From Planctomycetota bacterium (GTDB taxonomy: Bacteria; Planctomycetota; Phycisphaerae; UBA1845), in the NCBI GenBank assembly GCA_022566435.1, contig JADFIX010000311.1, forward strand, positions 1-5,784: 5,784 bases of DNA, in the 5' to 3' direction. Under the pieces are notes generated by a model. The model was not told the DNA's origin. It saw nothing but the letters and a program-made list of their open reading frames with translations, and made no database searches. The position numbers and the translations under genes are program-made. Shown piece by piece: positions 1-5,033 of the stretch. Each line of letters begins with the position of its first letter. Within the stretch, counting starts at the first letter, position 1.

Positions 1-1
1 C

Positions 2-1741
2 TGCAACGATGCGAATCCACATTGGGCGTCCGCCTTGCGCTTGGACGGCAGCGGCGGAACGTCCAGATCGTCGAAGTCGGCCAGGGCGACATCCAAGGTC
101 GCTGAGATGCTCACCAGTATGAAAAACCTCCGGGTGTCGGCGTGGGTGGAAGACCGCCCCGATCGGCTGTCCGCTTACGGTTTGGCCCCGGCGACCCTGT
201 CCGTTCGCGTCACCGTCACCGAGGAAGTCGAAGTGGAAGAGGAGCCCGCCGAAAACGCCGAGTCGGAGTCAGACGAAACGGACGCCGCCGAAACCGTTAA
301 GAAGACCGAAGTCCGGACGGAGGTTTATGAAATCCACTTGTCCGACCGATCGCCGATTGGGGAGGATACCAAGACTTATGTAAGCATCGGCGATCAGGCA
401 GTCGTCGGCACGATCATGAAAACCGTCGCCGACAAGTTCCGTCCGGACATGTCTCAATGGCGTGAAATGCGTATTGCCACAACCAACCTGAAGTCCGCAT
501 CGAAGATCGATATGACCACCGCGGAGGGACGAACGTCCCTCGTCAAACGCGACGGTCAGTGGGTCTTCGACGAAGGAGATATGTCGGCGGACTCGTCGCA
601 AGTGTCGGGCTGGCTCGAAAAGCTGTCCGGGCTGGAGGCCGTGGCTTTCGTCAACGGCGAGATCGAGGACCTGGAGAAATTCGGCCTGGAGGCGCCCAAG
701 GCGGACATTCGGCTGACGATTCCCGGCGTCGAGGATGTGGAACGCATCGCGATTGGCGGTTACACGGATGCTCGGACGAAACGCCTGATCTTCGTTCGTC
801 GAAACCAGGTCGCATCGGTCGCGAAAGTGCGGGCGTCGGAAGCGGAGTCTCTCATCCGATCTCCCCTTACGTTTCGGGATCGAACCGTCATCAACATTCC
901 ATCCGACCGTGTGCAGACCATTCAGATACAGGTGAACAACGCCCTCTCAGAGGGGCGGACCGACATCACGCTCGAGAGACGCGAGGACGAGTGGTTGATG
1001 ACCGCCCCCGTCGAGGCGCCGGCACGGCAGGACGATGTCCGGAAACTGGTCGATTCACTGGCCAATCTTCAGGCGGCGGCGGTTGTGGGGTCGGGTGACA
1101 CGGATTCGTCATTCGGGCTCCATGCGCCGAAGGCAACCGTGACGCTGACGTATGTCCCCGTCGAGTCCCCCACCGCACAGGAAGCGCCTGCGCTCGAGTC
1201 ACTTCAGCTTGACGTCACCGAGCACGACGGAAAGATCTTTGCACGGCTCGAAGGCACTGGAATCGTCTACGAACTTGCGCCACCTTTCTACGACCGGCTG
1301 GCGGCGGAGTACCGTGTCGGTGGAGTGATCGCCTTTGACGATGAGACCGTCCGCAGCTTCACGATCACGCAGGGAAGTGACTCGCATGTGTTCCAACGCG
1401 ACGATGCAAAGTGGCGCTATCAGGCGGAACCTGATCTTCCGCTCGATCAGGAAAAAGTCACGAACTTGCTTCTGCAACTCCACGACATCAAGACCGAGCG
1501 GTTTGTGGTCCACTCGGCCGAAGATCAGGCGGGCTACGGGTTGGCCGACCCCTTCTTGGTCGCGACCGTTGAAATGGAAGACGGCACATCCGTGAGTTTG
1601 TCTGTATCCCGCCAATCGTGTGAGGCTGATTCCCGAAAACGTCGGTACGCCGCCGCGAGCAGCGTGTCTGGTGTCTTCCTGTTATCACCGGACTCGTTGG
1701 ATCGCCTTTCCGTCTCGCTGGACGATTTAGAAACCAAGTAG
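2..1741 (+). CDS. DUF4340 repeat protein, 5' partial
   Basis: This frame is open from base 2 to the TAG at 1739–1741, giving 579 visible residues, so the true start lies left of the window. A TTG at 35 is not a convincing start: there is no N-terminal membrane segment or signal peptide, and the sequence enters directly into a repeat. I see four tandem modules of DUF4340 style, each with a Trp-containing strand, a helix of the V-x2-L-L-x2-L type, then an aromatic-Gly-Leu followed by a Pro. The Gly of that motif is at residues 60, 228, 372 and 513 (counting from base 2), and the Trp of modules 2–4 at 187, 331 and 471. An acidic, low-complexity stretch (about 74–103, rich in Glu) sits inside module 1. 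DUF4340 proteins are often encoded beside GldG-like ABC-transporter genes and are thought to be membrane-anchored or exported, but the biochemical role is unknown. No partner is visible here. The family call is fairly sure; the function is not known. Confidence 0.8.
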   Translation, partial: CNDANPHWASALRLDGSGGTSRSSKSARATSKVAEMLTSMKNLRVSAWVEDRPDRLSAYGLAPATLSVRVTVTEEVEVEEEPAENAESESDETDAAETVKKTEVRTEVYEIHLSDRSPIGEDTKTYVSIGDQAVVGTIMKTVADKFRPDMSQWREMRIATTNLKSASKIDMTTAEGRTSLVKRDGQWVFDEGDMSADSSQVSGWLEKLSGLEAVAFVNGEIEDLEKFGLEAPKADIRLTIPGVEDVERIAIGGYTDARTKRLIFVRRNQVASVAKVRASEAESLIRSPLTFRDRTVINIPSDRVQTIQIQVNNALSEGRTDITLERREDEWLMTAPVEAPARQDDVRKLVDSLANLQAAAVVGSGDTDSSFGLHAPKATVTLTYVPVESPTAQEAPALESLQLDVTEHDGKIFARLEGTGIVYELAPPFYDRLAAEYRVGGVIAFDDETVRSFTITQGSDSHVFQRDDAKWRYQAEPDLPLDQEKVTNLLLQLHDIKTERFVVHSAEDQAGYGLADPFLVATVEMEDGTSVSLSVSRQSCEADSRKRRYAAASSVSGVFLLSPDSLDRLSVSLDDLETK

Positions 1742-1950
1742 TCCGATGCGCCGACAAAAATCCGGCGAGCGCTGTGACGGCGGCGGAATCGAAGATGTGG
1801 TTACCCTATCGCGAGTTCACGGTTCCTGCGTGCTTGGCGACCATAGATTTAGCTGACAGTGGAATATTGGGATTGCCAACTGAAACATTGGTATTAGCAA
1901 GGCAAAGTCGACCGGCGAAGCGGCACGATTCCGGATGTTTCGTCTTTCGC

Positions 1951-1979
1951 TTGAATTCGGTCCAGTAGTGCACTAATAT
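1951..1979 (+). promoter_or_regulatory. possible sigma-70-type promoter
   Basis: TTGAAT (1951–1956) and TAATAT (1974–1979) are separated by exactly 17 bases; each matches the consensus hexamer at four of six positions. The perfect palindrome TAGTGCACTA (1966–1975) overlaps the spacer and the first bases of the −10 box, which is where a repressor would bind. Transcription from here would give a leader of about 300 bases before the response-regulator gene, or a separate small RNA. The match is modest and could be chance. Confidence 0.3.
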
Positions 1980-1987
1980 CCCGCGTC

Positions 1988-2131
1988 GGTCGAAAGAAGA
2001 AAGCGACCCTTGGCGGAAATCTGGCGCTTTCGGATCTGCGGCGTCCGCCCATTCGAGGCTGGTTACCGTCCTATAAAAAAGGACGCGAACGCCTAAGGCA
2101 TAAAAAGGAGCGGTACAGCTTTTGATGCTCC
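1988..2131 (+). ncRNA. possible structured leader or small RNA
   Basis: Five short dyads follow one another without overlap: GGTCG/CGACC (1988–1992 with 2004–2008), GGCGGA/TCCGCC (2012–2017 with 2044–2049), CGTCCT/AGGACG (2067–2072 with 2080–2085, loop ATAAAAA), GCCT/AGGC (2091–2094 with 2096–2099) and GGAGC/GCTCC (2107–2111 with 2127–2131). The A-rich segment ATAAAAA-GGA occurs twice, near 2073 and 2100. The region lies just downstream of the possible promoter and upstream of the response-regulator gene. I do not recognise a known riboswitch or RNA family. Short stems like these occur by chance in GC-rich DNA, so this is only a candidate, and the strand is assumed from the context. Confidence 0.2.
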
Positions 2132-2183
2132 GGCCGACGCAGTTTTTCGTCTGTTCATTGGGTACGCGCTTCCCGCTTTCGAC

Positions 2184-2199
2184 GTACGATACTTCGTAC
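2184..2199. promoter_or_regulatory. inverted repeat, possible operator
   Basis: GTACGA and TCGTAC are perfect inverted copies around a four-base centre (TACT), about 90 bases before the response-regulator start. XRE-type proteins often bind short dyads of this size near their own promoters, so autoregulation is possible. No good promoter hexamers flank it, and the link to this regulator is inference. Confidence 0.25.
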
Positions 2200-2272
2200 T
2201 TTACGAGTGGCCGGGTGGCTCGACTTTCCCTAAGCGACAATCGGCGGAGTCGACGTTCGCTGGGCGATCAAA

Positions 2273-2278
2273 AAAGGA
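2273..2278 (+). promoter_or_regulatory. Shine–Dalgarno site of the response-regulator gene
   Basis: AAAGGA ends eight bases before the ATG at 2287. It decides the start: the frame is open further upstream, back to 2122 and beyond, but the upstream codons do not resemble a receiver domain and no comparable ribosome site precedes them. Confidence 0.7.
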
Positions 2279-2286
2279 ACCAAGAG

Positions 2287-2892
2287 ATGGCAGTTCGACA
2301 TCACATCAAGGTGCTGGTCATAGACGACGACCCGTCGATTTGCAAGACGGTCGGGCTTCTTCTGGAAGACCATGGGTACAACCCCCGAACGTTTACCAAC
2401 CCGGACGAGGCGGTCGACGCGGCAAGTCAGGAATCGTTTCAAGTCGCCTTGATTGATCTTCGAATGCCGTCCATGGACGGTGTGGAGGTCGTGGAGCGCC
2501 TCAAGCGTATCGACGAGCGCACCAGTTGCATCGTCATGACGGCGTACCCCGACTTAGACAGTGCCACCGAAACGATGCGCCGCGGGACCTGCGATTACAT
2601 CGCCAAGCCCTTCAAGCAAGAGGAGTTGGTCGCCGCCGTGGATCGCGCCTGTCAACGCATGGGGATCATCTATACGGACGAAACGGAACTCAACCGCCTC
2701 ATCGGACAGCGCATCCGTAGCCACCGATTGAGCCAGAATCTGACGTTGCGTCAGCTCTCCGATCGAACCGATCTGACGACGTCGCAGCTTTCGCAGGTGG
2801 AGCTTGGAAAAAACGCGGCATCCATTTGGGCGCTGGCCCGTATCAGCAACTCGCTGGGCCTTCAAGTATCGGAGCTACTTGCTGGTTTGTAG
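2287..2892 (+). CDS. response regulator, receiver plus XRE DNA-binding domain
   Basis: The product has 201 residues. Residues 7–122 form a CheY-like receiver domain with all key positions present: acidic pocket D13–D15, phospho-acceptor D57 in the LIDLRMP motif, switch threonine T85, and invariant lysine K107 in the AKPF motif. After a short linker, residues 137–200 form a Cro/C1 (XRE) helix-turn-helix, with the typical IGQRIR start, a first helix around TLRQLS, a recognition helix around TSQLSQVELGK, and a closing LGLQVSELL. The usual output domains of response regulators are OmpR, NarL or NtrC types, so an XRE output is uncommon. The ATG at 2287 is supported by AAAGGA eight bases upstream and by the receiver beginning at once. 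No histidine kinase lies beside it, so it is an orphan and its signal is unknown. It is most likely a phosphorylation-controlled transcription factor, perhaps autoregulatory. It converges on mcsB. Confidence 0.93.
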   Translation: MAVRHHIKVLVIDDDPSICKTVGLLLEDHGYNPRTFTNPDEAVDAASQESFQVALIDLRMPSMDGVEVVERLKRIDERTSCIVMTAYPDLDSATETMRRGTCDYIAKPFKQEELVAAVDRACQRMGIIYTDETELNRLIGQRIRSHRLSQNLTLRQLSDRTDLTTSQLSQVELGKNAASIWALARISNSLGLQVSELLAGL

Positions 2893-3003
2893 GTCAATCG
2901 AATCCGCCCACTCTTTGATCGACATATCCCTACGCGTGGCGCGCGCGGACTTGTAGGGGTACCCCGTCGTGGCTTCGACGTAGAGCCTGCCGGACGAGAC
3001 GGA
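2893..3003. other. intergenic region between convergent genes
   Basis: This 111-base gap separates two converging stops. It holds a spaced dyad CCCTAC/GTAGGG (2928–2933 with 2953–2958), the perfect palindrome GGGGTACCCC (2956–2965) and a hairpin CGTCG/CGACG (2965–2969 with 2976–2980). None is followed by a T-run on either strand, so no standard Rho-independent terminator is present, although the dyads could still help to end transcription in both directions. On the minus strand, the mcsB frame stays open through the whole gap after its UGA (see findings). Confidence 0.5.
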
Positions 3004-4056
3004 TCAGGCGACCATCTGTTTGCGAATGTAGTCGGCGCGTTTGACGGCCCGCTCCTCGCCGGTGAGCGGGGCGCCGTGGCGCTTTTGCATGTGAGCGGGT
3101 TGGGTGAAGAGGAAAATCTCGTTGAGTTTGGGAATGTCGATCAAATCGAGGCGGCCCATGTGAATGCCCATGCGGATCGCTGAGAGCAGGTTCAGCGTTT
3201 CCTCGCTGCTGATACAACGGGCATTGGCAAGCGCACCGTAAGCGCGCCAAATCTTGTCGTCGACCTGGGCGCCGCGGTGTTTGGCCAGCGAATCACGAGC
3301 GGTCAATTCGTATTCGGCGATTCTCGGGATGATTTTCCCTGAGAAATCGTCGATGATTTCCTCTTCGTGGCGGCCAAGCGTCGTTTGATTTGAAATCTGA
3401 TAGAGATCGCCGACCGCTTCGGTTCCTTCGCCATACATGCCGCGCACCGCCAACCGCATGTCCCGTGCGGCCCGGTCGACGCGTTCGATTTCCTTCGTGA
3501 GTTTCAACGCCGGAAGATGAACCATGACCGACACGCGAATGCCGGTACCGACATTCGTCGGGCACACGGTGAGAAAACCGAATTGCTGATCGAACGCATA
3601 GGTCAGATTCTTGCCGATCTTGTCGTCCACCTCGTTGACTTCCGACCAGGCATCCTCGAGCTGCAAGCCGCTACGAAGCGCTTGGATGCGCAGGTGATCC
3701 TCTTCGTTGATCATCAGGGCGAGCGTTTCGGTCGGCGAAATACTGACGCCGCGACTTCCCTCGGCGACGGCGTGTTGGCGGCTGATCAGGTGCCGTTCGA
3801 CAAGTAGGTGGCGATCGATCGCCTCGGCGTTCTCGATGTCGATGAGCAACGCGTTGCTGCCGTTCGAGACTTCGCCGATGGCTTTGGCGAGCGTTTGATA
3901 TATGTTCGTTCGTTCCTCCACCGTGGCGGTGGAAAGAAACGGCATCGAGGCGAGATTTCTCGCGAGACGGATACGGGATGAAATCACGACGTCGCTGTAG
4001 GACCCGACACCGCGCAGCCATTCTCCCGTCGAATGGGTCAGTTCACTTAGAGTCAT
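3004..4056 (-). CDS. mcsB: protein-arginine kinase McsB
   Basis: McsB transfers phosphate from ATP to arginine side chains of proteins; in Bacillota this marks them for ClpCP degradation and inactivates the heat-shock repressor CtsR. The product has 350 residues, against 363 in Bacillus subtilis. Family motifs are clear in order: SSRIRLARN (26–34), the active-site loop INEEDHLRIQ (116–125), CPTNVGTG (165–172) with the guanidino-kinase cysteine C165, RGMYGEGTEA (205–214), and ISNQTTLG (221–228). The C-terminal docking motif, RDxxRA in B. subtilis, is RAVKRA here (336–341), so the aspartate that helps to bind phosphoarginine is missing. The ATG at 4056 is chosen because it overlaps the mcsA stop (ATGA) and the next residues align with family members; a longer in-frame opening upstream is only the mcsA gene read in another frame. 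The Shine–Dalgarno is weak (GGAA), so translation is probably coupled to mcsA. Function depends on McsA. Neither ctsR nor clpC is nearby. Confidence 0.96.
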   Translation of the reverse strand: MTLSELTHSTGEWLRGVGSYSDVVISSRIRLARNLASMPFLSTATVEERTNIYQTLAKAIGEVSNGSNALLIDIENAEAIDRHLLVERHLISRQHAVAEGSRGVSISPTETLALMINEEDHLRIQALRSGLQLEDAWSEVNEVDDKIGKNLTYAFDQQFGFLTVCPTNVGTGIRVSVMVHLPALKLTKEIERVDRAARDMRLAVRGMYGEGTEAVGDLYQISNQTTLGRHEEEIIDDFSGKIIPRIAEYELTARDSLAKHRGAQVDDKIWRAYGALANARCISSEETLNLLSAIRMGIHMGRLDLIDIPKLNEIFLFTQPAHMQKRHGAPLTGEERAVKRADYIRKQMVA

Positions 4057-4559
4057 GACGTTTCCGATACTTCCGTTTCGAGAATATGCATCCGGTCGCG
4101 AATTCGGGCGGCGTCCTCGTATTGCTCGTTCCGGACCGCCTCGTCCAGTTCGCGCCTGAGTCGGGTCAATTCGGTACGATGTTTCGCATCGGACCCCGCG
4201 CTGCCCGGCACTTTTCCAACGTGGTGCGAACCGCCGTTGTGGGCCCGCTCGATAAGCGGTAGCAGGAAGGACCGGAAGGCTTCGTAGTCGTGAGGGCACC
4301 CGAGCTGCCCCTTCATGCGAAACTCACGAAACGTCATGCCGCACTGCGGGCAGGACTTGTCGTCCATCTCTCCCACGCCCGCCTTGTGCTTGATGAATTC
4401 CTGGAGGATGTCGGCCGTCGTTTGATGAGTCTGCTTGATGAGCACGCCTTCGCGCTCCGCGCATTGTTTGCACAGATGGCGCTCCCGTTTTTCTGGGATG
4501 GTATCGGTGATATGCACCGTTGCTTTTGCTTCTTGACAATTATCGCAAACCAAACTCAT
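4053..4559 (-). CDS. mcsA: McsA, zinc-finger and UVR-domain activator of McsB
   Basis: McsA activates McsB and helps to link the kinase to its substrates and Clp machinery. The 168-residue product (185 in B. subtilis) has the expected plan: CDNC (5–8) and CKQC (30–33) as a first zinc site, CPQC (70–73) with GCPHDY (87–92) as a second, then a UVR coiled-coil motif (about 130–163, LTRLRRELDEAV... to RIRDRM). Between them, the stretch ending GKVP (115–118) matches the B. subtilis protein closely. In B. subtilis the second site closes with CSEC; here it is CPHD, so a histidine (H90) or aspartate probably replaces the last cysteine ligand. The ATG at 4559 is chosen because the first CxxC follows at once and AAGGGG (4570–4575) precedes it by ten bases; an upstream in-frame TTG at 4601 would place the start inside the −10 box of the promoter. 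It overlaps mcsB by four bases, forming a two-gene operon. Confidence 0.95.
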   Translation of the reverse strand: MSLVCDNCQEAKATVHITDTIPEKRERHLCKQCAEREGVLIKQTHQTTADILQEFIKHKAGVGEMDDKSCPQCGMTFREFRMKGQLGCPHDYEAFRSFLLPLIERAHNGGSHHVGKVPGSAGSDAKHRTELTRLRRELDEAVRNEQYEDAARIRDRMHILETEVSETS

Positions 4560-4600
4560 CGGGCCTATTCCCCTTGCAAGAAGCCCAGAGACTACAGTCA

Positions 4601-4629
4601 ATCATATGGATCTCCGTATTCATCGTCAA
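4601..4629 (-). promoter_or_regulatory. sigma-70-type promoter of mcsA-mcsB
   Basis: On the minus strand TTGACG (4624–4629) is followed after exactly 17 bases by TATGAT (4601–4606); each hexamer matches consensus at five of six positions. Transcription would begin near 4594, leaving a leader of about 35 bases that carries the AAGGGG ribosome site. No CtsR box (a tandem heptad of the GGTCAAA type) and no CIRCE element are visible. Confidence 0.75.
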
Positions 4630-4641
4630 TCAAGCTGACGA
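4623..4641. promoter_or_regulatory. inverted repeat over the mcsA −35 box, possible operator
   Basis: TCGTCA (4623–4628) and TGACGA (4636–4641) are perfect inverted copies with seven bases between them. The first half-site covers five of the six bases of the −35 hexamer, the classic position for a repressor. It is unlike the CtsR and CIRCE consensus sequences. The binding protein is unknown. Confidence 0.4.
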
Positions 4642-4998
4642 CTCTGTATTATTACGTGCCCCGTCCGATTCACCGCGCCCCAGCCGGCGTTCCTTGAGAC
4701 GGGTCGCCCGAAAAATCCCAGCGCGCGTAATCGCCTCAGCCGGCCCGGCATCCGCCCTCGATCCGGAACCCGATCAAGTGCGAGAGGCGAAGAACTCCGG
4801 CGTCCATCGTGTCGAATTTCGGCCCGAGATGCGTCTCCGATCCGTTCCCAACGCTGCGGCGCGTATTCCGACCGACGTCTCCCAACCCCCCGGACGAAGC
4901 CGAGCATCGTTTTTCAAGGTCGATCGTCGGAATCCCATCATACGCTTCGGTTTCGAAATGCCGAAATCGCACCGAGCCTCCCATCCGGGACGGCCGCG

Positions 4999-5027
4999 TT
5001 GACCCGCCCCACCCGTCTCTATAACAT
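4999..5027 (+). promoter_or_regulatory. probable trpE promoter giving a leaderless or near-leaderless transcript
   Basis: TTGACC (4999–5004) matches the −35 consensus at five of six positions. Two overlapping −10 candidates follow: TATAAC (5020–5025, five of six, spacer only 15) and TAACAT (5022–5027, four of six, spacer 17). Either would start transcription at about 5032–5034, that is, at or within a base or two of the trpE ATG. No Shine–Dalgarno precedes that ATG, which agrees with a leaderless message. Confidence 0.5.
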
Positions 5028-5033
5028 CCGGTC

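Larger units (their letters stand above)
1742..2286. other. long intergenic region, no convincing gene
   Basis: This 545-base stretch separates the DUF4340 gene from the response-regulator gene and is visibly more AT-rich than its neighbours. Short open frames on both strands (for example 1774–1968 + and 1806–2240 −) have no family resemblance and no strong third-position GC bias, unlike the flanking genes. Right after the DUF4340 stop there is a short dyad, CGCCG at 1749–1753 with CGGCG at 1763–1767, but no T-run follows, so it is a poor intrinsic terminator. The rest contains a possible promoter (1951–1979), a cluster of small hairpins (1988–2131) and a dyad (2184–2199), described separately. 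Confidence 0.6.
4560..5033. other. divergent intergenic region between mcsA and trpE
   Basis: These 474 bases hold the mcsA promoter at the left end and the probable trpE promoter at the right end. Open frames across the middle (for example 4520–5002 + and 4736–5035 −) give low-complexity Arg/Pro/Ser-rich translations with no recognisable family and are rejected. There is no run of Trp codons in a small open frame, no T-box signature and no terminator with a T-run, so attenuation of the trp gene is not supported. A dyad TTCGG/CCGAA (4946–4950 with 4961–4965) encloses the palindrome TTTCGAAA, about 70 bases before trpE. I see nothing else in 4642–4940. Confidence 0.6.

Noticed and set aside
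1749..1767. Hairpin after the DUF4340 stop as an intrinsic terminator
   Set aside because: The stem has only five pairs and no T-run follows.
1774..1968. 64-codon GTG-started frame just after the DUF4340 stop
   Set aside because: No ribosome site, mixed AT-rich codon use unlike its neighbours, and no recognisable motif.
2061..2106. Resemblance of the ATAAAAAA-GGA segment to the A-rich tail of preQ1-I riboswitches
   Set aside because: The conserved preQ1 loop bases and pseudoknot partner are missing, and the downstream gene is a regulator, not a queuosine gene.
1806..2240. 144-codon open frame on the minus strand between the DUF4340 and response-regulator genes
   Set aside because: The translation resembles no family I know, lacks the third-position GC bias of the real genes, has no clear ribosome site, and overlaps the promoter and hairpin signals.
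2965..3006. Selenocysteine reading of the mcsB UGA
   Set aside because: The hairpin at 2965–2980 lacks a bacterial SECIS loop, and McsB is not a known selenoprotein family; the open frame after the stop is reported only as an observation.
4057..4299. Upstream extension of the mcsB frame to 4299 (81 more codons)
   Set aside because: It is the mcsA coding sequence read in another frame; the ATGA overlap and family alignment set the start at 4056.
4520..5002. 160-codon plus-strand frame across the mcsA–trpE gap
   Set aside because: It begins antisense to mcsA and becomes a Arg/Pro/Ser-rich translation with no family resemblance.
4560..5033. trp leader peptide, T-box or CtsR/CIRCE elements in the divergent region
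   Set aside because: There are no tandem Trp codons, no T-box signature, no GGTCAAA tandem and no CIRCE half-sites.
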